DNA of 64,000 bases from Gemmatimonadota bacterium (GCA_003220935.1 QHTT01000067.1:80570-144569), one strand, 5' to 3'; shown: positions 10,817-23,433, counted from the stretch's first letter. Notes: generated by a model not told the origin, from the sequence alone. Made by a program: numbers and translations.

Positions 10817-11900
10817 TCCGCGGCGCGCGCGGCAGGAGGCGGTCGCCGCAGCGCTCGCCGCCGAGGAGCTGGAGGGGCTACTGGTCACCTCGCGCGCCAA
10901 CATCCGGTACCTGACCGGCTTCAGCGGCTCGGCGGCGATCGTGGCGGTGACCCGGGGCGACGTGCTGCTCGTGACCGACTTCCGCTATGACGAGCAGGCA
11001 CGGGCGGAAGCCGGCGCGGTCGCCCGGATCGAGGTGGAAAGCACGAGCGTGTGGGATCGGTTCTTCCAGGCCTTGGCCACGCTCGGGCCGCTGACCGTGG
11101 TGGGCTACGAGGCGCACGTGCTGTCGGTGGAGGACGCCGAGCGCTTCGTGCAGGCAGGCAAGCCGTGGCGCTGGAAGCCGACCAAGCACCTGGTGGAGCG
11201 CCTGCGGGCCGCCAAGGATGCGGGTGAAGTGGCGGCGATCCGTAGCGCTGCCGAGCTGGCGGGTGAAGGGTTGCGGCGCACGCTGACCCAGGTGCGGGCG
11301 GGCCTGACAGAGCTCGAGGTCGCCGGGATCCTCGAGGGCACGCTGCGGCGACTCGGGAGTGAAGGGCATCCGTTCCCGACGATCGTCGCGTCCGGCCCGC
11401 GCAGCGCGCTGCCGCACGCGCGCTCGAGCCGGCGGGTCGTGGCGGCGGGCGAGTGGCTGTTGTTGGATTTCGGCGCTCAGGTAGACGGCTACTGCGCCGA
11501 CATCACGCGCACGGTCGTGGTGGGCGCGCGGGCCACGGAGCGGCAGCGGGCTGTGTACGAGCTCGTGGCCGAGGCGCAACGGCGGGCGCGCGCGTGTGTG
11601 CGGGCGGGCATGAGCGGGCGCGACGCGGATGCGCTTGCGCGCGACGTGATCGAAGCGCGCGGTTTCGGCGAGGCGTTCGGCCACTCGCTCGGGCACGGGC
11701 TGGGGCTCGAGGTGCACGAGGCGCCGCGCCTGTCGAAGACCAATGCGGACCCGTTGCCCGTCGGGGCGGTGGTGACGATCGAGCCGGGCGTCTACGTCGC
11801 GGGGCAAGGCGGCGTGCGGATCGAAGACGACGTCCATGTGTCGGCCGCGGGACCGGTTCTGTTATCGGACGGTCGTACGGAACTTCTCGAACTCGTGTAG
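10806..11900 (+). CDS. M24 family aminopeptidase (Xaa-Pro peptidase)
   Basis: Creatinase/prolidase N-domain; [45 protein letters not shown]. Confidence 0.92.
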   Translation: MIADPRRARQEAVAAALAAEELEGLLVTSRANIRYLTGFSGSAAIVAVTRGDVLLVTDFRYDEQARAEAGAVARIEVESTSVWDRFFQALATLGPLTVVGYEAHVLSVEDAERFVQAGKPWRWKPTKHLVERLRAAKDAGEVAAIRSAAELAGEGLRRTLTQVRAGLTELEVAGILEGTLRRLGSEGHPFPTIVASGPRSALPHARSSRRVVAAGEWLLLDFGAQVDGYCADITRTVVVGARATERQRAVYELVAEAQRRARACVRAGMSGRDADALARDVIEARGFGEAFGHSLGHGLGLEVHEAPRLSKTNADPLPVGAVVTIEPGVYVAGQGGVRIEDDVHVSAAGPVLLSDGRTELLELV

Positions 11901-11911
11901 ATTTCGGGTCC

Positions 11912-12394
11912 ATGAACCTCGACATCATCGCGCAGCTGGTGCAGATCCTGAAGGACGCTCCCGAGCTCGGCGCGATCGAGGTACGCCGGGGCCTGCTGGG
12001 GAGGTGGTCGTCGATCCGGCTCACGAAGGCGGGCCACGGGACCAACGCGGGGGGGCAGCACGTGGTCGTGGCGCAGCCCGCTGCGGTATCCCCGCCCGCT
12101 CCCGGCGCCCAGGCCGCCGTCGCCGCGCCGGGTGTCCCGGCTAAGTCTCAACTCGTGGAGATCAAGTCCCCGATGGTCGGGACGTTCTACGCGGCACCCG
12201 AGCCTGGGGCGGCGCCCTATGTCAAGGCGGGGAGTCGGGTCGCCACCGGGCAGGTCGTCTGCATCATCGAGGCGATGAAGATCATGAACGAGATCGAGGC
12301 CGAAGTCGCGGGGTTGGTGCGCGAAGTCTGCGTGGAAAACGCTCAGCCGGTCGAGTTCGGACAGCCCCTCTTCCGCGTGGATCCGCATGCCTGA
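11912..12394 (+). CDS. accB: Acetyl-CoA carboxylase biotin carboxyl carrier protein
   Basis: [26 protein letters not shown]...[15 protein letters not shown] biotinyl domain; ATG 11912. Confidence 0.95.
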   Translation: MNLDIIAQLVQILKDAPELGAIEVRRGLLGRWSSIRLTKAGHGTNAGGQHVVVAQPAAVSPPAPGAQAAVAAPGVPAKSQLVEIKSPMVGTFYAAPEPGAAPYVKAGSRVATGQVVCIIEAMKIMNEIEAEVAGLVREVCVENAQPVEFGQPLFRVDPHA

Positions 12395-13547
12395 CGCACC
12401 CAGCGGCGCGACGTTCAACTTCAAGCAGGCCATCACCCAGATGGTCCAGCGCAACGCGTCCGACCTGTTGCTCAAGGTAGGCCGGCCGGCGACGATCCGC
12501 GTGAACGGCGAGCTGCTCTCGCTGGAGACGGCCCCGCTCAAGCCGGAGGAATTGAAGTCGCTCGCCGAGCAGATCATGACGCCGCGGCAGGTCAAGGAGT
12601 TCGCCGAGCACAAGGAGGCGGACTTCGCGATCGGCGTGCCGGGCGTGGGGCGGTTCCGCACCAATGTATACCAGCAGCGCGGCACCGTGGCGTTCGCGTT
12701 CCGGTCGATCCCCTACGAGGTCAAGACGATCCACGAACTGAACCTGCCGCCGGTGCTCGAGGAGATCGCGATCAAGCCGCGCGGGCTGGTGCTCGTCACG
12801 GGGGTCACGGGGTCGGGCAAGTCGACCGCGCTGGCGGCGATGATCAACCACATCAACCTGGGCCGGCGGGTCAACATCATCACCATCGAAGACCCGATCG
12901 AGTTCCTGCATCGCGACAACCTGGCGAACATCTCGCAGCGCGAAGTCGGGAACGACACGCTGTCGTTCAACGCGGCGCTGCGGCACGTGTTGCGCCAGGC
13001 GCCCGACGTCATCCTGATCGGCGAGATCCGCGACATGGAAACGCTGGACACGGCGCTGAAGGCCGCGGACACGGGGCACCTCGTGTTCTCGACGCTGCAC
13101 ACGACGGATTGCACCCAGACCATCAACCGCGTCATCTCGTTCTTCCCGCCGCATCAACACGACGAAATCCGCCATCTTCTGTCCACGGCGCTCGCGGCCG
13201 TGGTGTCGCTGCGGCTCGTCCCGAAGAAAGACGGCCAGGGGCGCGTGCCGGCGTCCGAGGTGCTCATCAACACCGCCGCGGTGCAGGACAACATTCGCGA
13301 CCTCTCGAAGCAGCTCAACATCCCGGATCTGATCGCCCAGGGCTCGGTGCAGTACGGGATGCAGAGCTTCGACCAGTCGCTGTTTCAGTGGTACCAGCAG
13401 GGCATCATCAGCTACGAGAGCGCGCTCTTCTACGCCACGAACCCGAGCGAGTTCGCGCTCAAGGTGTCGGGGGTGGAGTCCGGGCAGAGCCGGGCGTTCG
13501 GCGGCTCCACCGCCGCAGCCGGTCTGCGCGGCGACCTCGCGCCCTGA
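12387..13547 (+). CDS. pilT: Type IV pilus retraction ATPase PilT
   Basis: [39 protein letters not shown]-region residues and His boxes typical of PilT. Confidence 0.92.
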   Translation: MPDAPSGATFNFKQAITQMVQRNASDLLLKVGRPATIRVNGELLSLETAPLKPEELKSLAEQIMTPRQVKEFAEHKEADFAIGVPGVGRFRTNVYQQRGTVAFAFRSIPYEVKTIHELNLPPVLEEIAIKPRGLVLVTGVTGSGKSTALAAMINHINLGRRVNIITIEDPIEFLHRDNLANISQREVGNDTLSFNAALRHVLRQAPDVILIGEIRDMETLDTALKAADTGHLVFSTLHTTDCTQTINRVISFFPPHQHDEIRHLLSTALAAVVSLRLVPKKDGQGRVPASEVLINTAAVQDNIRDLSKQLNIPDLIAQGSVQYGMQSFDQSLFQWYQQGIISYESALFYATNPSEFALKVSGVESGQSRAFGGSTAAAGLRGDLAP

Positions 13548-13548
13548 T

Positions 13549-14900
<1,352 letters not shown>

Positions 14901-14904
<4 letters not shown>

Positions 14905-15620
14905 AAATCGACGTTTTCTTCACGCCGCTGGGCCTCGCCGCGGGAGATCTCGGGGGTCGGGGCGTCGTCGTGATCGACGTCCTTCGGGCCACCACGACAG
15001 TGGTGACGGCGCTGGCGAACGGGGCGAAGGCGGTGATCCCGGCCGCGACGTCGGAAGAAGCGGTGCGCCTCGCCTCGAATCTCGAGAAAGACGGCGTGCT
15101 GCTCGCGGGCGAGCGGAAAAGCCTCAAGATCGAGGGTTTCGCCCTCGGCAATTCACCGCGCGAGATGACGCCGGCCACGGTCGCGGGCAAGACGATCGTG
15201 CTCGCGACCACCAACGGGACGCCGGCGCTGGTGGCGGCACAGGGCGGCGACCCGGTGCTGGTCGGCGCCCCGGTGAACTTCCGCGCCCTCACGGCGCGCG
15301 CGCACGAGGTGGTCGCCGGGCGGCGTGACCTCGTGATCATCTGTGCCGGTCGCGAGAAGCAGTTCGCGATCGAGGACGCCTACACCGCCGGCCGCCTCGT
15401 GAAGGGCGTGAAGAAGGGCGTCCGCAAGGTGGAGCTGAACGACGCCGCTCGGGCCGCCGTCGCCCTCACCAGGCAGTTCGCGACGTGGCAGGAGGCGCTG
15501 GAGAACTCCGAAGCCGCCCGCCAGCTCGCCGACGTGGACCTCGGCGACGATGTGGCGTTCGCCGCGAAGGCGGACCGATTCGGCGTGGTCCCGCTGTACG
15601 CCAACCGCCAGATCACGTGA
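14901..15620 (+). CDS. comB: 2-phosphosulfolactate phosphatase family protein
   Basis: [33 protein letters not shown]...[22 protein letters not shown]. Confidence 0.87.
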
Positions 15621-17821
15621 AGCAGAAGGCGCGCCAGGAACTCGTCGGGATCGGCGCCTTGGTCGTGGGGCTGTTCCTCGGGCTGACCCTGTTGCGCCTC
15701 CCCATCACCGGGAGCTGGGGCGACCGGATCGGCTCGCAGTTGTGGCGGGTGGTCGGCGCGGGCTCGGTGCTCGTCCCGGTGCTCGGCATCGGTTGGGCCC
15801 TGGCAGCGTTCGAGCGGCTCGGGAGCCTGTCCGCCGCCCGCGCGGCCGTCCTCGGCACCGGGCTCATCCTGCTCCTTCCGTACGGGATCGGCACGGTCGC
15901 CGGGGCAAACTTTCCGGCCGACTACCACGTCTGGACTGCCACCCAAAAACTCGTGGGGGTGCTCCCGGGCGCCCTCGCCCACGCCGTGCACCAGGCGGTC
16001 GGCACGGCGGGCGGCGTGTTGGTCGGGCTGTTCGCGCTGTCGGCGGTGGGGTTGCTGACGGTGGGGTGGCACCCGCTGGTGGTGCTTAGAAGCCGGGATG
16101 CGGGAAGCGGGATGCGGGATGCGCCGAAGCCGGGGAAGCCGCTTCGCGTACCCGAGACCGCCGCAGACGAGCGCGAGCGGAACATCACGGCACTGAAAGA
16201 GGCGAAGACTCGGAAGACCAAGCCGACGCCTCCCGCATCCCGCATCCCGCATCCCGTTCCCAAAGGCGTCCTCATCCCCCCCATCGAGCTGTTGAACCCC
16301 GCCCCCCCCGAGGACGGCGACGCCGGACTCGCCCAAATCGAGCAGATGGGCCGCAAGCTGATCGAGACTCTGCAGACGTTCCGGGTAGAGGGCTCGATCG
16401 CCGGGCGGACGGTGGGCCCCGTCGTTACGCAGTATGAGGTGGCACCGGGGCCGGGCGTGAAGGTCGGCCGCATCGCCGCGCTCGCCGACGATCTGGCGCT
16501 CGCGATGCGCGCCCAGTCGCTGCGCATCGTGGCGCCGATTCCGGGAAAGGCGGCGGTCGGCATCGAAGTCCCGAACCCGATGCCGCGCATGGTCCACGTG
16601 CGCGAGCTGATCGAAGGCGAAGAGTTTCACCGCGGCGCGCGCGTTCTGCCCATCTCGCTCGGCAAGAATCTCGAGGGTGAGCCGGTCGTCGCCGATCTGG
16701 TGAAGATGCCACACCTGCTGATCGCCGGCGCCACGGGGTCGGGAAAGTCGGTTTGCATCAACGCGATCATCACGAGCCTGCTGTACCGCTATCCGCCTCA
16801 GGAGCTGCGGATGCTGATGATCGACCCGAAGATGGTGGAGCTCTCGATGTACAACGCGCTCCCCCATCTCCGCCACCCGGTCGTCACCAACAACCAGAAG
16901 GCCGCGACGGCCCTCAAGTGGGCCGTGCGCGAGATGGAGCGTCGCTACCAGCTGTTCCACGCCAACCACGCGCGCAACATCACGGACTTCAACCGTAAGG
17001 TGCGGGACGGGAAGCCGCTCAAAGGCCAGCGGGCGACCCTCGCCATGCCGAGCCCAGGCTTCGGTCCGGGGATCCAGCAGGAGCTGCCGTTCGACGCCGA
17101 GTATACCGAGGGCGTGCTGCCCTACGTCGTGGTGATTCTGGATGAGCTGGCCGACCTCATGATGACAGTGCAGCACGAGGTGGAGACGCCGCTCGCCACG
17201 CTGGCGCAGAAGGCGCGGGCCGTCGGGATCCATCTAATCCTGGCGACTCAGCGGCCCTCCGTGAACGTCATCACGGGCCTCATCAAGGCGAACTTTTCCT
17301 GCCGCGTCGCGTTCCGCGTCGCTTCCAAGGTGGACAGCCGCACCATCCTCGACCAGAACGGCGCCGAGACGCTGCTGGGGAACGGGGACATGCTGTTCCT
17401 GCCCCCCGGCAAGAGCGAGCCCGTTCGCATCCAAGGTTGTTTCATCTCGACCGACGAAACCGAGCGGCTCATGGGCTGGTATACGGAGCGCCACGCTCAG
17501 CTCGAGCAACGCGTCGAGGTGGACATCATCGAGCAGATGGAGCAGCTCGAGGAGGCGGAGAAGGCTGGGGAGGGAGCAGCGGGGAAGGGGCCAGGCGAGG
17601 GTGAGCGGGATCCGTTGTTCCGGCAGGCTGCCGAGGTTTGCATCCAGAACCAGATCGGCTCGACGTCGTTACTGCAGCGGCGCATGAGCATCGGCTACGG
17701 GCGGGCTGCGCGAATCATCGACCAGTTGGAACTGGCCGGGATTCTCGGCCCTGCCAACGGCAGCAAGCCGCGCGATGTCCTCGTCGGACTCGAAGACTTA
17801 GACGAGATCTGTCCGGCATGA
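15617..17821 (+). CDS. ftsK: FtsK/SpoIIIE DNA translocase
   Basis: 4-TM N-term, GATGSGKSVCINAIITSLLYR, ILDELADLMM, RPSVNVITGLIKANF, C-terminal gamma-like domain; GTG 15617. Confidence 0.94.
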   Translation: MKQKARQELVGIGALVVGLFLGLTLLRLPITGSWGDRIGSQLWRVVGAGSVLVPVLGIGWALAAFERLGSLSAARAAVLGTGLILLLPYGIGTVAGANFPADYHVWTATQKLVGVLPGALAHAVHQAVGTAGGVLVGLFALSAVGLLTVGWHPLVVLRSRDAGSGMRDAPKPGKPLRVPETAADERERNITALKEAKTRKTKPTPPASRIPHPVPKGVLIPPIELLNPAPPEDGDAGLAQIEQMGRKLIETLQTFRVEGSIAGRTVGPVVTQYEVAPGPGVKVGRIAALADDLALAMRAQSLRIVAPIPGKAAVGIEVPNPMPRMVHVRELIEGEEFHRGARVLPISLGKNLEGEPVVADLVKMPHLLIAGATGSGKSVCINAIITSLLYRYPPQELRMLMIDPKMVELSMYNALPHLRHPVVTNNQKAATALKWAVREMERRYQLFHANHARNITDFNRKVRDGKPLKGQRATLAMPSPGFGPGIQQELPFDAEYTEGVLPYVVVILDELADLMMTVQHEVETPLATLAQKARAVGIHLILATQRPSVNVITGLIKANFSCRVAFRVASKVDSRTILDQNGAETLLGNGDMLFLPPGKSEPVRIQGCFISTDETERLMGWYTERHAQLEQRVEVDIIEQMEQLEEAEKAGEGAAGKGPGEGERDPLFRQAAEVCIQNQIGSTSLLQRRMSIGYGRAARIIDQLELAGILGPANGSKPRDVLVGLEDLDEICPA
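16095..16258. repeat. Heptamer repeat pair: GGGATGC/GGGAAGC x4 (16095-16122) and inverted TCCCGCA x4 (16231-16258) inside ftsK
   Basis: gggatgc gggaagc gggatgc gggatgc ... tcccgca tcccgca tcccgca tcccgtt. Confidence 0.85.
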
Positions 17822-18054
17822 TCGCAACCCATCCCCTCCCCTGGGGCATGGGGTCCTTATGTGTCACCGAGCCGTCAGTCGCATGGGTGCAGCGCTGTCG
17901 CGACCTTTCTGCAGCTGGGACACGACGTTGCGGTCCAGGCCGCTCGCACGAGCCGGGCTCCGGCGCTCGCATCACACTTGCAGTCATTCCGCCGGTGGCG
18001 TCGCGTTGCGTGACCGCGACGCGTTGCTCCGAACTCGGAGGAGGCTGCGGTTTT

Positions 18055-19587
18055 GTGATAGTGCTCCGGCTGTTCGATTCGTCCGACGTAACGCGACTCG
18101 GGCGCTGCGCAGTGCTGCTGCTCGGCGCCTGCGGCACCGACCGCGCCACGCAGCCGCCTCCAGCACAGAAGAGCCACTACGTGTCGCCTACCGGAACGAG
18201 CGCTGGCGACGGCACGCAATCCCAGCCGTGGGACCTCGGCAGCGGGCTCGCGGGTGCCGCCGGCAGAGTGCAACCCGGTGACACGATCTGGCTTCGGGGC
18301 GGCACCTATCGGGGAGCACACCGCAGCACGGTGAGCGGGGCGCCTGGTTCGGCGGTGGTCGTGCGACAGTATCCGGGCGAACGCGCGATCCTCGATGCGG
18401 CCGGGGCCACGACCGATTCGGTGCGGGGCGACTTCCTGACTGTAGGCGGCGATTACACGGTGTTGTGGGGGCTCGAGCTCACCGACTCCGATCCCAACCG
18501 GGCGACGACGACCCGGCCCAACATGATTGTGAACGACGCCTCCCACACCAAGTACATCAACCTGGTCGTGCATGACGGCGGGATCGGCTTCTACAATTAC
18601 CCGACCCGCTCAGACGTCGAGGTCAATGGCTGCATCATCTACAACAACGGATGGTCGGTTGGGGGGCGGGGCGGTGGGCACGCGCTGTACGTAAGAAGTG
18701 ACGCAGGGCCGCTGGTGCTGCGTGACAACGTCCTGTTCGACCAGTACGGGTACGGCATCCATGCCTATTCGGACGCCGGTCGGGGGATGCTCAACAACAT
18801 CCGCACCGACGGGAACGTCAGCTTCAACAACGGCCTCCTCGCCGGGAATCCGAGCGGTGCCAACATCCTGGTGGGGGGGTTCGAGCCGGCGGATGGGAGC
18901 GTCGGCGTCGACAACATGACCTACTTCAGCCCGGGCGTGAACTCGGCGAACGTGCGGCTCGGGTGGTCGCCATCGAAGGTGTTGAACGGATCGTTGACTT
19001 TCACGCACAACTATGTCGTCGGCGGCACGCTGGTGCTGGACGTGCATTCCTGGCGGCAGGCTACAGTGACGGGCAACACGGTCGTCGGCGGGGGCGCCAG
19101 CAAAGTGGTGCACCTGGAAGACTCGACCACTACGGGCTATAACTGGGCCAGCGACCAGTACTATCACGACCCCATGGACACGGCGTGGAGCTACCATGGC
19201 CGGAGCTACACGTTCGGCGCGTGGCAGGCGGCGACGGGGCTCGGGACGACCGATCAGGCCGCAGGAACCATGCCCTCGGAGCCGGTCGTGTTCGTCCGTC
19301 CGAACCTGTACGCCCCGGGCCGGGCCCACATCGTCGTCTACAATTGGGGCCACGCCGGCGCCGTCCCGGTCGACGTCGCGGCGGTGCTGCGTTCGGGAGA
19401 CGCCTACCTGGTGCGAAGCGTGCAGGCGCTGTTCGACCCGCCGCTCGTCAGCGGCGTCTACACTGGCGGGTCGATCACCGTGCCGATGAGCCCGCGGCCG
19501 CCCCCTGTGCCCGTGGGCTTGGCGAGCTCGCCAGCGCCAGCGACGCTTCCGGAGTTCGACGTTTTCCTGTTGACCCGGGCACCCTGA
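18055..19587 (+). CDS. Secreted right-handed parallel beta-helix lipoprotein
   Basis: Lipobox-like VLLLGAC, YVSPTGTSAGDGTQSQPWDL, GDTIWLRGGTYRG; GTG 18055 preceded by GGAGGAGG. Confidence 0.75.
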   Translation: MIVLRLFDSSDVTRLGRCAVLLLGACGTDRATQPPPAQKSHYVSPTGTSAGDGTQSQPWDLGSGLAGAAGRVQPGDTIWLRGGTYRGAHRSTVSGAPGSAVVVRQYPGERAILDAAGATTDSVRGDFLTVGGDYTVLWGLELTDSDPNRATTTRPNMIVNDASHTKYINLVVHDGGIGFYNYPTRSDVEVNGCIIYNNGWSVGGRGGGHALYVRSDAGPLVLRDNVLFDQYGYGIHAYSDAGRGMLNNIRTDGNVSFNNGLLAGNPSGANILVGGFEPADGSVGVDNMTYFSPGVNSANVRLGWSPSKVLNGSLTFTHNYVVGGTLVLDVHSWRQATVTGNTVVGGGASKVVHLEDSTTTGYNWASDQYYHDPMDTAWSYHGRSYTFGAWQAATGLGTTDQAAGTMPSEPVVFVRPNLYAPGRAHIVVYNWGHAGAVPVDVAAVLRSGDAYLVRSVQALFDPPLVSGVYTGGSITVPMSPRPPPVPVGLASSPAPATLPEFDVFLLTRAP

Positions 19588-19631
19588 ATACCCGGGCGCT
19601 TCGTTATCAGAAGACGGCTTAGGGAAGTTCG

Positions 19632-19690
19632 TGACGCGTGCGACGCCCCCACCCCCGACTTCGCGTCACCTACGCAGAGTTCCGTAGGAT
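19632..19690 (+). repeat. Solo copy of interspersed repeat (GTGACGCGTGCGACGCCCCCACCCCCGACTTCGCG...GCAGAG..CC.TAGG)
   Basis: 35-nt match to the reverse complement of 38246-38280. Confidence 0.75.
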
Positions 19691-19698
19691 CCCGCGGA

Positions 19699-20925
19699 TC
19701 AGTGGCACGCTCCGCTCCCCGAGTCGGCGAACGTCTCGCCCGCTGTCGACACGAATCGCCAGGTGTAGCGGTCGGGGTACAGGGTCAGCGTCAGCACGCC
19801 GAAGGCGCCAGCCACGGTTTCGCTGTTTGCCGCGATGACCGTCGGGAGTGCGACGCTCGCGCCCCCCGTGCCCACGTTGAATTCCTTGATGCCCCGCGCC
19901 GAGTCCACCGCGCCGTCCGGGCTCAGAGGCGCGAAGCGTTCGTAATGGTGCATCTGCGCGTTCAGCACGACGTCCACGCCCGCGGCGTAGAGCCGGCTCC
20001 AGATCGCCTTGATGGCGGGCTCGGAGGTGTAGCCGGCCTCGCGCGACGAGAAGAACAGCGGATGATGCCAGGCTGCGAGCGTGCACTGCTTGGTGCTCGC
20101 GGCGAGGTCGGCCTGGAGCCACTGGTCCTGCTCTGAGCCGGTGCTGAAGGGGACGAAGCTGCCGTTCGAGTTCAAGACGATGACGTGCCAGGCGCCGAGG
20201 TCGAAGCTGTAGTAGCCCTTGTCGCGCGGTCCGGCGCGGTCACCGAAGTAGTCGAACGCCCCGGCCGCCGTACCGGTCGTGTACTCGTGATTGCCGAGCG
20301 TGGCATAGGTATGCGCCTTGTGCCGGCCCCAGTTCGGGTCGTAGCAGCTCAGGTACGTGCTCAGCGTAGCATCGGGGAACGCGTTGTCGCCGAGGGTGAG
20401 GACTGTCCCCGGCATGGTGTCGAGGATCTGCGCCGTCAATTCGTCGCTGTCGACACCGCAGCTCGCGATGTCGCCGGCCGCGAGTAGCACGGCGGAGGCG
20501 GCCGCCGTCAGGACCGCGGTCGTGATCACGGGAGTACTGCGGGCACCGCGCGCGTCCGTGACTGTGAGCGTGACGCGGTAGACGCCGGCCGCGGCATATG
20601 CGTGCGCCGGCGTGGCCCCGATAGCGGTGTTCCCGTCGCCGAAGTCCCAGGTGTAATCGAGCGGCAGGTCGTCGTCCGGATCGAACGACCGAGTCCCGTC
20701 GAAGGCGATAGCGGCCGTGTCGCCGCCCGTGTAGGGGCCGCCCGCATCGGCGACCGGGGGCTGGTTGGGCAGGGGGGGCAGGGGCGGCGGAAGCGGGGGG
20801 AGCGGGGGCGGAGCCACAACGGTGGGAGCGCTCTCGACATGACAGGCGGCCAGGGCGACGATCGCCACCGACACCGCGACGATGAGGACGGCTGTCAACG
20901 GACGTAATCGCATGGCGGCGGACAT
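19699..20925 (-). CDS. PKD-domain metallophosphoesterase lipoprotein
   Basis: PKD (DYTWDFGDGNTAIGATPAHAYAAAGVYRVTLTVTD) + MPE motifs GDNAFP, GNHEY, WHHP, NAQMHHYER. Confidence 0.85.
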   Translation of the reverse strand: MSAAMRLRPLTAVLIVAVSVAIVALAACHVESAPTVVAPPPLPPLPPPLPPLPNQPPVADAGGPYTGGDTAAIAFDGTRSFDPDDDLPLDYTWDFGDGNTAIGATPAHAYAAAGVYRVTLTVTDARGARSTPVITTAVLTAAASAVLLAAGDIASCGVDSDELTAQILDTMPGTVLTLGDNAFPDATLSTYLSCYDPNWGRHKAHTYATLGNHEYTTGTAAGAFDYFGDRAGPRDKGYYSFDLGAWHVIVLNSNGSFVPFSTGSEQDQWLQADLAASTKQCTLAAWHHPLFFSSREAGYTSEPAIKAIWSRLYAAGVDVVLNAQMHHYERFAPLSPDGAVDSARGIKEFNVGTGGASVALPTVIAANSETVAGAFGVLTLTLYPDRYTWRFVSTAGETFADSGSGACH

Positions 20926-21205
20926 GACGAGGTGGACTCGAGCGGCCCCTCTGCAGGACGCATGCGGCCGCATTTCTCCTAGCTAACCGCTACTGCTGCA
21001 AGATCTTGCCTACGACCCTTCCCGACTCAGCGACGGGGTGAAGCGCGCGCGCTACGGCACGGCCGCGACGGTCGCCTCCATGGTCAGGCCATTCTCGGCT
21101 CAGGTCTTTGGTCGATGTGGCGGTGCAGCTACATCGCCCGTAGCTACGATTCTTGCGGCGCAGGCGTATGACTGAGAACCGCGAGACTGGGACTTTGAGG
21201 ACGAG

Positions 21206-22414
21206 ATGAACGGCGCCGCCTGGATTCCGGCCGCGGTGATCGCGGTATCCATCGCCTGCCTGGATGCAGAGAGGCCGGTTCCGGCGCGCCTGTGCCAGAC
21301 GCCGGGAGACCCCCTCGTGACAGTGCGCGGGCTGCAGACATCCGGGTTCGATAGCAGGAGCTTGGCTCGAAATACCGAGGTCGATGCGTCCACCGCGTGG
21401 TTCGTCACACCGACCGACATTCCTGTCTACGTCGGGGGCGGTGCGAGCATCTGTTTCTACGGCGGCGTGGTCATCGGTTCGCTGCCGCCGGGGACGCCGT
21501 ACGACAGGATGCACGACACCTACGGGCTGGTCGCCCATGGCACTGCGTTTCAGCTGGAGGGTTTCCGGGTGTTCGACTACGGAGACGGCGCGAGCATGGA
21601 TGCGCAAGAGGATGCGAACTGGACCGTGCGCGACGTCTACTTCAAGTACATCCGCGACGACTGTGTCGAGAATGACTTCGTGAACAGCGGAACGATCGAG
21701 AATTCCCTGTTTGACGGATGCTATGAAGGGTTCAGCTCCCGACCGTACACCACCACGCAGGATGGTAGCCTTAACCTTGTGGTCGTGAGGAACTCGCTGT
21801 TCCGGCTCCAGGACATGGATCAAGGGTTTCGACGCCCCGGTCACGGGGGGTTTTTCAAGTGGGACGCCACGGCTCCGATGATCTCTCTGTACGACAACGT
21901 GTACCGCGTCGATAGCCCCAACATCGAGAACGACGTCCTGGTCCCGCCGGCGAACAAGCTGAAGGATTGCGCGGGCAACGTGATGATCTGGCTAGGATCC
22001 GGTCCTTTCCCCGAGCCCCTGCCGAGCTGCTACAGGTTGCTGACCGGTGCCAGCGGGCTGGAGTACTGGAACCACGCGATCGCCGCGTGGCTGGCCAACC
22101 ACCCGGGTGCGCTCGTGGACATCGGGCCGCCCATCGTCTCCCTCTTCTCGCCCGCTGACAGCGCGACGCTGACGGGCGACGTCGCCCTGACGGCCACGGC
22201 CGTGGATGACCGAGCGGTGGCGGCGGTCCAGTTTGCCCTGAACGGACAGGACATCGGCTCGGCCGTGACCACGGAAGCGCCGCTCACCAAGTTCACGCTC
22301 GCCTGGAATTCGCGCGAGCAGCCGAACGGGACCTACACGCTCACGGCGACGGCGCGCGATGCGACCGGCCAGGTCACCACTTCGAGTGGCATCACGGTGC
22401 GGATCGTCAATTGA
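21206..22414 (+). CDS. Secreted beta-helix protein with C-terminal Ig-like domain
   Basis: Lipobox-like VSIAC; NSGTIENSLFDGCYEGFSSRP; C-term PIVSLFSPADSATLTGDVALTATAVDDRAVAAVQFALNGQ. Confidence 0.7.
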   Translation: MNGAAWIPAAVIAVSIACLDAERPVPARLCQTPGDPLVTVRGLQTSGFDSRSLARNTEVDASTAWFVTPTDIPVYVGGGASICFYGGVVIGSLPPGTPYDRMHDTYGLVAHGTAFQLEGFRVFDYGDGASMDAQEDANWTVRDVYFKYIRDDCVENDFVNSGTIENSLFDGCYEGFSSRPYTTTQDGSLNLVVVRNSLFRLQDMDQGFRRPGHGGFFKWDATAPMISLYDNVYRVDSPNIENDVLVPPANKLKDCAGNVMIWLGSGPFPEPLPSCYRLLTGASGLEYWNHAIAAWLANHPGALVDIGPPIVSLFSPADSATLTGDVALTATAVDDRAVAAVQFALNGQDIGSAVTTEAPLTKFTLAWNSREQPNGTYTLTATARDATGQVTTSSGITVRIVN

Positions 22415-23433
22415 GCGGTGTGGGAACGGATGCGCCGATCCGTGTCTTGATGATCACCAGCGGTGGCCCGCGACCGGGCCGACCGCGGACGACCAACTTC
22501 GTTAAGCGGCAGGCGGACTTCCTCCGCGCGGCAGGCGTCGACGTCGACGTGTTGAACTTCGACGGACGCCAGCGGCTGCGCCACTATGCGACGGCGTGGG
22601 TGCGGGCGCAGTCCCGGCTCGCCCCCGGCCGATACGATTTGGTGCACGCGCAATTTGGGCAGAGCGGGTTGCTGGCGTTCCCGAAGCGGCGGCCCTTAAT
22701 CGTGACCCTGCGGGGCGATGATCTGCAAGGCATCATCCACGACGAGCAGGGGAGTATCAGGCTCAAGGGTCGGCTGCTCCAGCGGGTGTCGCAGTGGGTC
22801 GCGTCCCGAGCTGACGCGGTCATCGTGGTGTCGGATCACATGCGCGCTTTACTCGAGCCGGGCGTTCCCGTATACACCATCCCCTCAGGCATCGACTTCG
22901 CAACGTTTCGGTTAATTCCGCGCGCTGAAGCCCGCCGTCACCTCGGGCTGCCCCTTGACCAGCGGCTCATCCTCTTCGCCGGCAGGCCGCACGAACCGCG
23001 CAAGCGCTACAGCCTGGCGCGGCGGGCGGTCGAGCTGTTGCGTGAGACGCTGCCGGCCGAGTTGGTTGTGGCGTGGGGAGTGATGTATTCGGATATGCCC
23101 TACTACATGAACGCGTGCGATGCGCTCGTTTTCACGTCCCTGCAGGAAGGCTCGCCCAACGTCGTCAAGGAAGCGCTGGCGTGCAATCTCCCCGTCGTGT
23201 CCGTCCCGGTGGGCGACGTCCCGCTCCGGCTCGGGGGTGTCGCCGGGTGCGAGCTGTGCAGGGACGAGCGTCCCGAAGCCATCGCGGCCGCGCTGGAGCG
23301 GGTGCTGCGCAGCGGGCAGCGCAGCAATGGCCGCGACGCGGTGAGGGAGCTGGATGAAGCCCTGCTCACCCCGAAGGTAGTCGACGTGTACCGATCGGTA
23401 CTGACTGCCCGCCAGGGGGCGCGGCGCGGGTAG
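22411..23433 (+). CDS. Glycosyltransferase family 4/1
   Basis: VHAQFGQSGLLA, VPVYTIPSGIDFATF, ILFAGRPHEPRKR, SLQEGSPNVVKEALACNLPVVSVPVGDV. Confidence 0.9.
   Translation: MSGVGTDAPIRVLMITSGGPRPGRPRTTNFVKRQADFLRAAGVDVDVLNFDGRQRLRHYATAWVRAQSRLAPGRYDLVHAQFGQSGLLAFPKRRPLIVTLRGDDLQGIIHDEQGSIRLKGRLLQRVSQWVASRADAVIVVSDHMRALLEPGVPVYTIPSGIDFATFRLIPRAEARRHLGLPLDQRLILFAGRPHEPRKRYSLARRAVELLRETLPAELVVAWGVMYSDMPYYMNACDALVFTSLQEGSPNVVKEALACNLPVVSVPVGDVPLRLGGVAGCELCRDERPEAIAAALERVLRSGQRSNGRDAVRELDEALLTPKVVDVYRSVLTARQGARRG

Noticed and set aside
15380-17233. 617-aa minus-strand ORF opposite comB/ftsK
   Set aside because: Antisense to two confidently identified genes with no recognisable domain.
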